Made by a program: the position numbers and the translations under genes. 64,000 bases of DNA from Sebastes aleutianus. Taxonomy: Eukaryota > Chordata > Actinopteri > Perciformes > Sebastidae. Within the stretch, counting starts at the first letter, position 1, and each line of letters begins with the position of its first letter. The DNA is taken from assembly GCA_916700875.1 (NCBI GenBank), contig CAKAKS010000072.1, positions 35,828,820 to 35,892,819 of the forward strand, written 5' to 3'. Below the pieces are notes generated by a model, which saw only the letters and a list, made by a program, of their open reading frames with translations, was not told where the DNA came from and did no database searches. Positions 33,301 through 44,807 of the stretch are shown here, piece by piece.

Positions 33301-36300
33301 CTGCAGGCTATAGACTTTGACCAATCACAGGTCATTTCAGAGTGAGCGTTCCTATTGGCTGTTCATTCAACGGAGGCAGCTGTCAATCACTCACAAACTC
33401 CGATCAAACGGTCAAACTAGGCATCGCTGATCAAATATGAATCAATATTCTGTTACTGTAATGCCTATTTCTCGCCTCAAATGTTTTCAGAAACATCTTG
33501 TAGTGTACTGTTTATCTGTAAAATGAGAAAGTTTGCTCCGGCTGGTGGGCGATGCTTGGTATTTCCTCAACTGATCTCCACATGGCTGCCGAGTCACAAA
33601 GTTTCTCATTTTACATTATTATTTGTCTTTGCTAAAATGTGTGGAGGACTTACTGCTGCAGCCCAGCGGCCTTTGTTGTGATGCACCCCGCAGGCGAACA
33701 CCACTATCCAGATGAAAGTCACGGTGAAGCAAAGGACGGAGACGAACATGACCCAGCCCTGAGGATTGTGCGGCACCACAAACGTGCACGCTACCAGGAT
33801 CCAGACCAGACCACCGAAGACCTGCAGGAACAACAGAGACACATGAGAGGAGACCTTAACACAGCTGACCATCATGTCACCGACACCGCTTGTTTTACTG
33901 CAGCTAACAATTGTTTTCATTATCAATTCATGAGCTGATTATTAATCAATCAAATCATAGTATTTGTATCGATCGACAGCTCTAACTAATATTATATTCC
34001 ATCTCTGCCAATAGATTCCCCTAAATGCTACACACTGTTCCTTTAACTAATTGATCAATCAACTAATTATTTCTGTTTGGGACCTGAGAAAAAGAAACTT
34101 TCAGTTCATTTTGCAGCCACTAGGTGGTGTTGATTCTGTTTTGTATATTACAAGCCTTATTGCTTGCCCTTTGAACCCTGCAGGAGGCCATTTTTGTTTC
34201 CTTGCACTCCTGGGAAGAAAGCACATTGTGGGACTGTAGTCAAAGCATCTACATCCATCTTCTTTTAGAATCCCTTATAGAAGTATTGTCTGTAAGTACA
34301 GTTTTTATAAGATGCCTATACCTGCGTCGTTGTTTATATTTTTGTGGACGGCTAGGTTAGACCATGTTTTTGGTGTTAGGCGCTATTCATTGTTCACCAT
34401 GTAACCTAACCTGTCCTGTTAATGGCTTTCAGCTAGCTATAGGCTATTGGTAGCCAGATATATCAGTCAGGCTTTATGAGGCATATAATACATGATGGAA
34501 ATGTATATTAATGAGGCTTATCATACTCATCGTTTCCTTTATTTTCTTTCTTCATTTCAGTTTTACTCCATTCTCATACTTTCAATACTAAATGGCATTG
34601 TGCAATAAATCCATCATTCTTTGACTAACAGTGTGTTGAAGGCATAGACTGTATATAAGAAGTGGACATATAGTCACCGTGACGTCACATTTGTGGACTG
34701 CCAATTTGAAGCCTTTTGGCCATCGCCATTTTGGTATTTTGCAAACAGAAGTGACACGAGAGGGTGAAGTTAAGTACAACAGAACGCTGTACAAGACATT
34801 TTTAGGCGACCAAAAGGTTATAATTAACTTTCCTGAACTGAAAACACATAGACTTCTATACAATCAGACTTCTTTTTGCAACCAGAGGAGTGTGTGGAAT
34901 GTGGAAAATTGTCTTTGGAAGGAAGGAGACTCTTTGACGAGAGCAGAAGAGTTTCAGCTCTAAACTGTATGTTTCACTGTTTAGGTTGACATTCAGGCAT
35001 TTAGCAACAACATCTAGCAGAAATGTGCTCAACATGTTTTAGTCCTGTTATCTCGGCCTGACTCGACTTAAACTGATGGAGACTCTTTGAATCTGAGCTA
35101 TTTTACAGCAACTGAGGGGAATCTTTAACTCCCTTGATGTTCATATCTTAGCACATTTCTAGACAGTCAACATTTAACAAAACCGTTCCACCTCCCACTC
35201 TGTCTGAACAGGTTGTATCCATAGACTGTATATATAAATGGATGACGCCTCTACACTTCTTCCCACTGTACAAAAATGAAGGCAAAATATCCCAGATATC
35301 ACACTGAGCTGCCATCTTGAGTTTTTTACATCATTTGGAGCCAGTCTGCGCAGTAGTAATCGGAGGGCTAAACCCGCGATACACATCAGCATAAGAACTA
35401 CCTAAAATGACAGAAAACATCTTTGGGAAAAAATTATTTGACGTGTACTTTGACTTTTTAGTTTGGTCCATGTCCCATCCGCTAACATGGAGGGGGCGGG
35501 ATTTATGACCTATACTGCAGCCAGCCACCAGGGGGCGATCCAGATGTTTTGGCTTAACCCACAAATTGCGAAAACATACAAAAACTTCCTTAACCTTGAA
35601 CATGTTAAAGTCAATGCCTGACCTCAACCATTCAAGGTCAATGCCTAATCTTAACTATTCAAGGTCAATGCCTAACCTTAACTATTCGAGGTAAATGCCT
35701 AACCTTAACCATCTCTCAAGAGTTTCGCAACTTGTGGGTTACCTTCTAGACACAACCGCCATGTCGTCTATTTTTATATACAGTCTATTTATATACAGTT
35801 TGCCTGCAGGGATTTCTGCCAGAAAGGGTTCATTTTAACCCAACCATTGATCTTTTCCTAAACCACACCAAGTAGGTGTGTTGCCTGAAACCTAAGGAGA
35901 TTTCTGGTTGTATCTTGTTATTTAACAAGCTACTAACCAGTGCATCCTGGTTTAGTTGACAGCACTGTAGAGATGCTGTGTTCAGTCACTGCTCCCAGAA
36001 GGTTGTTGGTCAACAAAAAGCTCCAACGCTCACTGCTGGTAAAACTCCTTTTTACAGTTCCATTTCTACACCTGATCAATAAACATTATACAACATGTAA
36101 ATCAGACGGACGAAGTTGTTGGAGGTAGATTTTTTTTGTTGGATCTGGGCCAGGGGTCACCAACCTTTTTTGAGACTAAAAAACTACTTGAGGGGTAGAG
36201 TATAATATGGAGGGCGACTTGTTTGTCGGTTCATGGTAGACTACTTGCTCTGGATGAAGGGAAGGCTGCAGCACGTAGGGAGAGAGGACGGTCCCGCCAT

Positions 36301-39016
36301 TCTATGTCGGCTGAGATTTTGTGAACGAGGAAATATGTTGTTGTTGTTGTTCAGCACTCGTAGGCTACATGTAGGACGGTCAGACAGTTGGTCTTTGTGG
36401 TATTTGTCCCGCCCCTCCACCACTGTGTCTGGACGGCTGGGTAAAAGGTGACAGTGACGAGCGCAGCATTTTACCCAAACATTGTTTAACTCTCGGCTAC
36501 CAGAAAAACAATGCCAAACATGCAGCGGCGCTGGACGGAACGCTACCGGTGACTCATGCTATTTTTAGAACGTGCCCTGCAGGCGCCCAGGCTTTTGTTT
36601 GATGCACACATCACCACAAACGCTCTTTTTTGAGCCATTTAAAGCTTATTATAAAACACATTCTTTGAATGCTCTGACCCTTTGTAGCAGTTTCTGTTAT
36701 TCTAGTTAAGTCTTTTTATTAGCTGGTGTATTTCCATTATTCTGTCTACCCTGTATTTCCAGCACAGAGCAGGGCGTCGCTGCCTTCGTTCACTCTACAC
36801 CTCTGATGATTGACAGGCTGCATTATTCATGGAGCTCCACCAGACTCCACCTGCTCACACACTGTTCGTGTGTGTGTGTGTGTGTGTGTGGGTGTGTGCG
36901 GGTGTGTATGTGCATGTGTGTGTGAGAGAGAGAGTTAATGCATGAGTTAATGTGAAAACACCTGCAACATTCCTCCTCTGTTCAGACTGTGCTGACGTCT
37001 CTTTGACGTTAAATATGAACAATAAAAACATTTCTATCTTTTTGTATCAGCTCGTATTTTTGTTCCGATCTCTCCTCCGTCACGCAGGTTCATTGTAGGA
37101 ATAATATCTGTTCTATCTAACATCTGGCTGCTGTGATCCTCTGACCCCTTACCTTCTTTCGTACTTTTTCTTTTTGTAATATTGCAGATTACAAATTACT
37201 TAACTACATTTCCTATAAATTTCAAATATGCCGTGTTCTGGCACCACAGGACCAAATGAGAGACGACTGTTGCCCAAATTGTGCTGCAATACTTGGAATT
37301 TGGTTCATGCAAAGTTGATGCATTTGAGCTGAAATCAGGTCAGCATCGACACCCGGAGTCAGGCCAGTGTACGGGACTTTGGCCAATTTCGGGATGTCAT
37401 TCAAATGTGCTGGATTTACGCCACTATCGTATTGTATTTGTGTCACTACATAAAACGATGATGCTAATTTTTCATTAAAGGACCAGTGTGTAACAAATAG
37501 GGGATTTTTTTGGCAGAAATAGAATATGATATTAACAAGTATGTTTTCTTTAGTGTATAATCACTTGAAAATAAGGAGTGTTGTGTTTTCGTTATAGAAT
37601 GAGCCCTTCATATCTACGTAAGGAGCGGGTCCTCTCCACAGAGTCCACCATGTTGCACCGCCGTGTTTCTACATTAGCCCAGAACGGAAAAACCACACAC
37701 TGTTAACTTTTCCTGCTTGGCCCAGAGTCAATAACGTTACTCGCTGTCGTAATAAAAACATAGTTCTGAATATTATATGCCATTTCTGCCAATAGATCCC
37801 CGAAATCCTACACACTGTTTCTTTAATAAAAGACAGAATGTCCATTTAATTTCCAAATATAATAATAATTATTATCTTTTAGTAATAATAATAATAATAT
37901 ATAATAATAATAATGTTTAGTATCAGAAACGGTATAAATGTGACATTGAGGCGAACCATGTAAACACTGATTCAATGACAGAAAACAAAGGTCAACACTA
38001 CACATCAATATCAACCTGCAAAACAGAGCGTGGAGGTGTATTGTGGTTAAACCAAGAAAGGGAATGTGGTGAAATAATTTCTCCTTGTTCTCAGTGCAGT
38101 TTATGGCCTCTTGTTTCAGGAAATAGAACCAGTAAAACCAGAATATGGACATTTGGTAGGAGTGATGTAATCAGAGGAAACATGATTTTAGTATTTAAAC
38201 TTAATAAGTTGTTAACATGTTCTCTGCAGTGTGAAAACCAGCGGATGATGTTAATAAATAAAATACAAAAGGTTATATAACATTCTTACATTTGCTGCTA
38301 GAAAAAATATATTACTACAGTGGATCAGTGATAAGAAACCCTCTGTCCAAGGCTGGAAAGTCACATTTGAGATGGTCCCTTTGGAATATCTCACAAATAT
38401 TCTACATGCCAAAGTAGATCAGTTCTACAATATTTGGCAGCCCCTATCTGAATTATATTGGACCTGATCTCTCCTCCATTATCTCACAAGGAGTCTCTTG
38501 AAAATGAACTCATATATCCTGTGACTTCCCTGCACTATGGACTATTTCCTATGACCTCCTATATAAAAAATGTTTTTATCTGAGCTGTACCAGTGTTTGT
38601 TGTTTTTTTGTTTTTTTATTCTTATTGTGTTTGTGAAAATAAGAAAACCCAATAAACATTATAAAAATAAATAAATAATGTCCATCAGTCAGTAAGGCAG
38701 TCAGGAGGAGCCTTCAGTCTCCACACTACAAACCAGCAACACGTTTACTATCAACTGCTTTTAACCATCGACCGTTTTCAGTCAGACTCTCTACTTTTAA
38801 TTTACTAATTGGTGTTTTCATCCATGCGTAAAAGTGACCGCACCGTGCGTAAAAGTGCGCACCGCTGGCCGAAGACAGTCAGAAGGTTCCTGATCATATA
38901 AAGCTGTTGTAGCTGCTGTTTCTTACCAGTTCGGGCAGGTAGAGGATGTCTGGGATGGTCGTACATATTCCGATCCCGCTGGGAAGATTCCCCATGGTGG
39001 CAGTGTTGTGGGCCAT
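30226..39016 (-). CDS. mal: MAL proteolipid (MARVEL domain), 4 exons
   Basis: Minus-strand exons 38927-39016, 33654-33821, 32472-32594 and 30226-30300 join in phase 0 throughout to give 151 aa, close to the usual MAL length (about 153). Exon 1 gives MAHNTATMGNLPSGIGICTT then IPDILYLPEL. Exon 2 gives VFGGLVWILV and QGWVMFVSV, the MAL signature in the first helices. Exon 3 carries HGIAAFLYLSASVALAKVTL. Exon 4 ends VFSYMTTLLYFVHTILSAIR with WKSF at the C-terminus. MAL is a four-helix raft proteolipid that acts in apical sorting, T-cell signalling and myelin by family knowledge. A fish paralogue name such as malb cannot be excluded. Confidence 0.9.
31274..31903. mobile_element. TIR element in mal intron 3
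   Basis: The termini are inverted: 'actgttatcaggtcatta' and 'cctcatagatgtgggtcag' on the left, 'ctgacccacatctatgagg' and 'gagctgataacagt' on the right. It is the same family as 48962-49275, with a partial copy at 9298-9560. Confidence 0.65.
31985..32160. mobile_element. half of a TTAA-type MITE
   Basis: It holds 'ggtctttatgctaaac' and 'gcttcatatttagcgtacag' and ends 'ttgaactgttcct' then TTAA (32161-32164). A related left-end copy lies at 60475-60735. Confidence 0.6.
32472..32594 (-). CDS. mal: mal exon 3
   Basis: Forty-one codons in phase 0 with acceptor cgtctgtcag and donor GTG/GTGAGT. It encodes the third helix and the following NYHLDIAAV. Confidence 0.9.
33165..33610. mobile_element. dispersed element adjoining mal exon 2
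   Basis: It matches, inverted, 46680-47060: 'caatcacaggtcatttcaga', 'cggaggcagctgtcaatcac' and 'tgtagtgtactgtttatctg'. It reaches within about 45 bases of the mal exon 2 donor. Confidence 0.6.
33654..33821 (-). CDS. mal: mal exon 2
   Basis: Fifty-six codons in phase 0 with acceptor ttcctgcag and donor GCA/GTAAGT. It encodes the FGGLVWILVA and GWVMFVSVL helices. Confidence 0.92.
33985..34042. mobile_element. fragment of TTAA-type MITE
   Basis: 'atctctgccaatagattccc' and 'ctacacactgttcct' then TTAA. It is the same right end as the elements at 37479-37822 and 40410-40736. Confidence 0.55.
34636..34895. mobile_element. 'atagactgtatataag' repeat, copy 1
   Basis: Starts 'catagactgtatataagaag' and shares 'tagtcaccgtgacgtcac', 'tttaggcgaccaaaa' and 'cttctttttgcaaccagagg' with 44808-45445. 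Confidence 0.65.
35219..35792. mobile_element. element bounded by inverted 'atagactgtatata'
   Basis: The left end 'catagactgtatatataaat' is mirrored by 'tatatacagtctattt' on the right. A four-unit 27-bp tandem array lies inside. Confidence 0.55.
35604..35711. repeat. 27-bp tandem repeat, 4 units
   Basis: Consensus near 'caaggtcaatgcctaacctt' with 'aactatt'. Four adjacent units diverge by a few bases. Confidence 0.8.
35793..37470. other. mal intron 1, no gene seen
   Basis: Non-coding. It includes a (TG)n run at about 36868-36890 followed by 'gagagagaga'. No splice-flanked open frame is evident. Confidence 0.4.
37479..37822. mobile_element. TTAA-flanked MITE in mal intron 1
   Basis: Ends AGGACCAGTGTGTAAC and CCTACACACTGTTTCT, with TTAA at 37475-37478 and 37823-37826. 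It shares 'ttctgccaatagatc' with 40410-40736. Confidence 0.75.
38282..38690 (+). mobile_element. L1-type LINE ORF2 C-terminus and tail
   Basis: A 61-codon open stretch (38282-38467) reads KNILLQWISDKKPSVQGW, FEMVPLEYLT and FYNIWQPL then stop, the pattern of L1/Tx1-like ORF2 ends. A short 3' UTR and an A-rich tail ('aataaacattataaaaataa') follow. It is 5'-truncated. Confidence 0.7.
38927..39016 (-). CDS. mal: mal exon 1
   Basis: Thirty codons end CTG/GTAAGA. The upstream ATG (39016) has A at -3 and G at +4. A second in-frame ATG at codon 8 sits in a near-perfect GCCACCATGG context, so two starts are possible. Confidence 0.88.
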
Positions 39017-39017
39017 C

Positions 39018-39047
39018 CTGTTGTTGCTGTTGCTGCTGCTGCTGCTC
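39018..39047 (-). repeat. CAG/CAA repeat in mal 5' UTR
   Basis: Directly before the mal ATG the minus strand reads CAGCAGCAGCAGCAACAGCA followed by ACAACAGG. It is an interrupted short tract that could vary in length. Confidence 0.75.
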
Positions 39048-39278
39048 GGTGAATGATGAAGCTGGACTCAGAGAGCTGCTGCGGTTTAAACCAGGTAGGA
39101 GCCGACAGGAAAAACCGGAATCCCCATCAGCCGAGCAGAGACACGCCCGGCGGCTCACAGAGTGTCTGTGAGCTCCTCTGGAGGTTCAGTGTGATGGAGC
39201 GTCACTGTGAGAGACAGACTTATAGATGTTTGACCAGCGTGACTCCTTTATCACCATGACAACCTGCAGCAGCTCTGC

Positions 39279-39327
39279 ATCAACATCAACAACAACAATA
39301 ACAACAACAACAACAACAACAGTAACA
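39279..39327. repeat. (AAC)n microsatellite
   Basis: Tandem AAC/ACA triplets with ATC and AAT interruptions, upstream of the mal start. Confidence 0.85.
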
Positions 39328-39463
39328 GGACTAATTGTGTTCGTTTTGTTTTTAAATACTTCCAAAGAGAAAGTTATTATATTCCCCCTCTCCAGACTCT
39401 GGAGGTATGAATCCAGAGAATGCTGTCAAACATTTGCTGTATTTTTTTTAATTTATTTTTTAA

Positions 39464-39819
39464 AGGGACTGTTTGTAACTTTCAGAAATGCTTGTTAACA
39501 GCGACACCTGTGGCCGTGAAGTCAACGAAAGTCAGCGACAGGCTTGCACTTGCTCGCTCTAAATAGACATGAACGAGCATCGCTCAAAACAGTGAGGCGA
39601 CACACGTCAGCTAAAACCACAATATCACTCTATATTTCACCTGCTTGGCAGTAATGTTAGCTGACCAGACGAAGGTCTCTCCATGAATCACTGCTGATCC
39701 TAGTGTTGGCTTTTCCTGCTTCAGCCTCCGGGGCATACGCGAGCGCGCATACGTGAGCGCGCATACGCGAGATCCCGACCCGGTAGATTTATACGTGTAA
39801 AAAGTTACAAACAGTCCCT
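39464..39819. mobile_element. TTAA-flanked MITE, family 'AGGGACTGTTTGT' copy 1
   Basis: Ends AGGGACTGTTTGTAAC and GTTACAAACAGTCCCT, with TTAA at 39460-39463 and 39820-39823. Inside, a 14-bp unit 'gcgcgcatacgyga' is repeated. A second copy is at 51635-52370. Confidence 0.85.
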
Positions 39820-39850
39820 TTAATTATGGTTGGCTCTTCATATACAGTAG

Positions 39851-40403
39851 TACTAGATCTGTCAGTCTATTAAAATATTTAATCATGATTTATCGCATTA
39901 TTGTCCATAGTTAATCATGATTAATCACATGCTAATTAATTTGTATCTGTTCAAAATGTACCTTAAATGGAGATTTGTCAAGTATTTAATACTCTTATCA
40001 ACATGGGAGTGGACAAATACGCTCGCTTTATGCAAATGTATGTATATATTTATTATTGGAAATCAATTAACAACACAAAACAATGACAGATATTATCCAG
40101 AAACCCTCACAGGTACTGCATTTAGCATAAAAAAATATGCTCAAATCATAACAAACTCAAGCCCAAAAGGCAACATCAGCTGTCAGTGTGTCAGTGTGCT
40201 GACTTGACTATGACTTGCCCCAAACTGCATGTGATTATCATAAAGTGGGCATGTCTGTAAAGGGGAGACTCGTGGGTACCCATAGAACCCATTTTCATTC
40301 ATATATCTTGAGGTCAGAGATCAAGGAACCTCTTTGAAAATGACCATGACAGTTTTTCCTCACCAAAGTTTAGCGTAAGTTTGGAGCGTTATTTAGCCTC
40401 CTT
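39851..40403. mobile_element. 'AGGGCTGTCAA' MITE, right end lost
   Basis: It shares 'caagtatttaatactcttat', 'ccccaaactgcatgtgatta' and 'aaaggggagactcgtgggta' with 13394-14096. It stops at 'tatttagcctccttc', where the next element begins. Confidence 0.7.
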
Positions 40404-40409
40404 CAAAAG

Positions 40410-40736
40410 CTATTATATCTAGTGGTGATGTTGCAGATTGTAACCAACTGAAAGTTCTCCCGTGTGCCAAGCGTGTAGGAAAACTACGGTGGGCGACACG
40501 AAAATGTGAATGTCTCTCTCTAGAGCCAGTGTTTGGTTTGTCCTTTCTGGGCTACTGTAGAAACATGGCAGCCGGCTCTGTGAAGAGGACCAGCTCCATA
40601 TGTAGATATAAACGGCTCATTCTAAGGTAACGAAAACAGAACAATTCTTAATTTCAGGTGATTATACACTGACGAAAACATACGTATTAATATTATATTC
40701 CATTTCTGCCAATAGATCTGCAAAAACAGTGGTCCT
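40410..40736. mobile_element. TTAA-type MITE replacing the end of its neighbour
   Basis: The right end is 'aacagtggtcct' then TTAA (40737-40740). It shares 'catttctgccaatagat' with 37479-37822, and the left junction abuts a truncated MITE. Confidence 0.6.
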
Positions 40737-40740
40737 TTAA

Positions 40741-41365
40741 TGCAGTATTTTTTAATGTGATGATATAATGTTTATAAATAACATACATGTTTTATATTTA
40801 GAAGTATGTCTTTTGTAATACGGTCTTTTGTGTAGTTTTTCTTTGTAGTCTATAATTAGATTGTTAATTGTTTGTGGGTTTTTAACCACTGGGTTTTTTG
40901 GATGAATCACACCTGGGTGCGGTTTCAACTTTTCAAACATTCTGTCCTGACGAAGAACCAGGTAGGATCGAAACGTAGTCATTAATAAACTTGTGTTGCA
41001 TAAAGTCAGTGTGCAGGCGTTACCTTTTCCCTTATTATCTTGAGATCGACTGTGTGAGTGAGTGTGTGCATCTCTGTGTCTGTACACGGCTAATCTCAGA
41101 CACTGCTGCATAATATTTTGGGTGCTCATTTATGGCTGCGTGCTCAAGGACCTCACGCGGTTGCAGTGACTCACACTTTCTCAGAACACCTTTTATTGCC
41201 TGTTCGATGCTGCCATTGATTGGCTGCTGACTCCTCACTCACGACTCTTAACCGGCACCGGTCGGTAGGGGCCACCAGTGATGACTGCATCGCTGCCTCT
41301 CAGCCGCTGCTCTGTCAACCCGTTCTCACTCCCAACTCGTTAAATACTGCCGTTAAGTAAGCGCC
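40741..41365. other. intergenic, nothing recognised
   Basis: AT-rich then GC-moderate sequence. The stretch near 40930-41020 ('ctgacgaagaaccaggtagg') looks repeat-derived. There is no supported gene. Confidence 0.4.
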
Positions 41366-41860
41366 CCTTGGCATCGGAAACCGACGCACGGAGGCACCCT
41401 TTAGCAATTTCAACTAACTCATATGTAAACCCACCTGCAGCGTTATTCGGCGGTCTGAGCAAGTGACGTAGTATTAATAGCTTGAGAGTCCGTTCAGGGC
41501 AGTAGGGGTGGTGGATGGGTCAAACAAACACAAGATTTTCAACCAGGAGACCGGTGTAACGTTGACTTATTTTGTCACGTGACTTGTTGGTATCGTCAGC
41601 CCCGTGAGGTACTAGTCAGTGAAGTTAACGTCAACCATGACCGTTTCCTAACCCTACCTAAGTGGTTGTGTTGCCTAAACCTAACTTCCTGTGAAAACGG
41701 AAGTTTATTTTGAGCTTATATTGACATGCCGTCCCCGGTTCATCCAAAAGTAACCCAAGAAGGGTACCCCGTGTGTTGGTCTCTGATGCCGAGGGGCACT
41801 CATCAAGCAGCGGTATTTGACGAGTTGGGAGTGAGAATGTGTTGGCTCTGCGGCCATAGA
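41366..41860. repeat. dispersed repeat, inverted relative to 9.8-10.6 kb
   Basis: It carries 'aagtgacgtagtattaatag', 'gtggatgggtcaaacaaaca' and 'ctgatgccgaggggcactca', matching 9840-10600 partly in reverse complement. Confidence 0.55.
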
Positions 41861-42572
41861 CACAGTGGGGAAAAACAGTTTCCTTAGTAGAATTGAAGTG
41901 TAAATAAACGTTTCAAGTCGCAGTTACACCTGTGAGACGGAGCTGAGACACGCACCTGCACAGAGGCAGTGTAGACATCTGCATAGATTAAAATGACAGC
42001 GTATTTGTTGTGTGAGACGTGCAAGTGAAAGCACGTCTGATACACTTGCAGTCTAGACGGTGGGAGTTGTATTCATTCAATCAAACATCAGAATCAGTTA
42101 TACACTAGGAATTTGCTTCGGTTCGTTGGTGCAAATAAGCAGTAAAAAAATAAAAATAGGATAATTAAAATGTTAGAATAAGATAAGAATAAAATAGTTG
42201 AAAAATAGTTTCTGATAGCCTTGCACCTACATAATGTGTGTATAATTAATCTTCAACCTTATTGTGTTTTGTCTCAGAATATGCTCATAATAATAGCATT
42301 ATTCCATTTAGTAGCCTAACTGAGCACAGCATCTCTAAAGTCCTGAACTATAGTGGAGTTGTTGGTTTGATCTGTCTGAACTCTGCTAGCCTGCTGCAGG
42401 ACGGAGCGGTTAGTAGCTTTAGTAATAAGAAACAACGTGTGAATCAGACAGAGTTGGAGGTGGATGTTCCCTCAGTTTTCCCCTGCTTCCAGTCTTTGTG
42501 CTAAACTAACAGTATAAGATACCTTGATATTTTTGTATGTAGTAACATCTGATCTCAGGTCTGTTTGTGACC

Positions 42573-42857
42573 ATGCAGCCTTTCACACCTCACACTGTAA
42601 ACAACGGATCCATGGAAACAACAAGCATCTCATTTGGCAGGCGAGCTGTCGGACAAACACCTCAGATAATCGCCGAGCTGGATCTGGTTTCCAGGTGCGG
42701 TCATCTGATCCTCCTGACCGGGAAACCTTCTCCTGATGGAGACAACACTCCGTGTGGACATGAGTCAGAGGGGGCGAGGACTCCCGAGGCAAAACCTGGT
42801 CCAAAACCTGGAACCAGAACTCCTCTGCTGCTTCTCGAAACTACAAATCCTATTTAA
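42573..42857 (+). CDS. unrecognised 94-codon open frame
   Basis: An ATG 17 bases after a possible acceptor (gatctcag) opens MQPFTPHTVNNGSMETTSIS and continues with FGRRAVGQTPQIIAELDLVS, then a Pro/Thr-rich end and stop. A possible donor (TTTCCAG/GTGCGG) lies inside. The first 45 residues look protein-like, but I know no family for it and there is no conservation evidence. It could be chance. Confidence 0.2.
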   Translation: MQPFTPHTVNNGSMETTSISFGRRAVGQTPQIIAELDLVSRCGHLILLTGKPSPDGDNTPCGHESEGARTPEAKPGPKPGTRTPLLLLETTNPI

Positions 42858-43194
42858 TACAACAAGTAAGACAAAACCTTTCAGCTGTTCTCTGTTAACA
42901 CATTGAGAACATTGTCAACATGTTCTCATGTACAGTACGCAGTAGGCGATATGAGGGGGGGTGCCATCCCCCTTGTTAGAAAAATGATATAGAGGAGTAA
43001 TGTCTACCTGAGCAGAGAATGAAGTTATTCTCCCTTTGTGTGTGTTGTAATCAGAGCTTGTCTGTGCTTTGTTGACATCGCCGGGCCGGCTGCACATGCT
43101 TTTAGTGCATGTTAGTGTATGTGAGCGTGCTAGCTCACGGGCCACCGCTCTGCATTGCTCTCATACGGTGGTTACAGCTGATAACTCCATCCCA

Positions 43195-44005
43195 TACTTG
43201 CAAACCCTCCCAATTTTTCCGGGAGACTCGTGTTTTTCATCGCCCTCTCCTGGTTTCCTCCCGGGGTCATAATTCTGACGTTTTCTCCCAATTTATGGCA
43301 AATTTTCCCACTTTTTTTCCTTTTCATCATCTTAACCTGTTTCTGGCCCTGTACAGCGTGCATAAACCATAATTCCGCCTGTTTCCATCCGGACGACAAT
43401 AGACCTACACCAAATGTCGTTTCCTAGGGGAAGAGAGCAGTCTATGCTCGCGACACAGCACAATTTGAGCTCATGTTTGAGCTGCGCTCGCCACTGGGTT
43501 CAGCGCACATCACAGCGTGCAGCGCCCAGAGTTGGGTTTTGCTTGACATAGCAAAAAGCCGTCATGCTGGCGCAACCTATTGGAAATAACGTGTTTCAGA
43601 GCACAGTGGTGCTGTTGTTGCGTTGTGTCTGAAAGGACCTTCAGTGAGTGAGAGAGGGAGAGAGAAATGGAGAGTAATAAGAGAAATAAATACTCATGCA
43701 GGAGCAAAAAATGAATAAAAACTGATGAAAATGAGTTTATGCTGGATATTCACACGGCAAGTTTACGCCAGAGGAGCAAATTATTCAGTTTTCATTCCTG
43801 AGAAATAAAGGTCAAATTAAAAGTTTAGCATTAAAATGCTGTTGCGGTTTACTTATTATTTTGATATTTTCATTGTTTTAAAGTCACCAGAATGCAGGAA
43901 ACAAAGTCTCTGAAACTCAACTTTTTCTGGGGGAGGACCCACAGATCCCCCTCTTTGGGTTAGAAATCCTCCCTATTTTAAAGGTCTCAAGGTGGGCAAG
44001 TAGGC
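43195..44005. mobile_element. 'cttgcaaaccctccc' element
   Basis: The left end 'atacttgcaaaccctcccaa' is mirrored by 'tcctccctattttaaagg' and 'ggtgggcaagta' on the right. The 'ttttccgggagactcgtg' segment is a repeat I recognise from teleost genomes. It is non-coding. Confidence 0.5.
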
Positions 44006-44807
44006 CAATACGCCATCCCAGACCGAAAGCGCCGTTACGGAAGCATAGCACCCACGCTCCAGTTCCCCCTCAGGTTAACACTGTTAGCTCTGTCAGCACT
44101 GTTGCCATTGTTCTCAAGGCGCTGTTAGCACTGTTAGCCATGAGCCACCGGCTCAGCCGTCTCCATGTTGAGAGCCTTGCAGAGGCAATAGAAATCCTCC
44201 CAATCTCACATTTAGCACCTTTAAACAATATATCGCAGTGTTTCCAGTAAAATGGATAATAGAAAGCAAAATGGCTTTTGTTCCACATAAAAATAAAATA
44301 AAAATGAAAAGCTAATCAGATGTAGCTGCTAAAATAAAAAATAACCATTGCGGTGGTAAAAAGAGATTTCAGAAGAAGAAAGGCCAAGAATAGGCTATGT
44401 GATTTTTGATGAGTTGTTGCCGAGGTAACAGCTAATGGGGAACCAAATAATCAAACTTTAAAAAAAAATATGTATCAATGGCCTGTGGCTTCATGGCCTC
44501 AGCTTCCAGAGTGATGTAACCTGAGCTGCAGCAGATTCCTCTGTCTCCCCTCTATTGTCCCGCTGATGGGGTTGTCAGGTAACGACAGTGTGTTATCTAA
44601 TCTTCAGCTCCATCAGCAGAGCCTGAGCTCAGCGCTGAATACTTCATGATAAGATGATAAATGTATAGTCCTGGATTGATACCTAAACTGATCGTTTCAG
44701 TTTCAGTTCATTTATTCTTTAATCTCCACATTCACTGACATTAGCTTTAATATAAGAGGTTCCTGTATTTAGTGTGACTTGCAGCAACGTTAGCTGCAGT
44801 ACTGAAC
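44006..44807. other. intergenic, nothing recognised
   Basis: There is a short 'ctgttagc' repeated patch at 44080-44140. No coding signal is evident. Confidence 0.4.
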
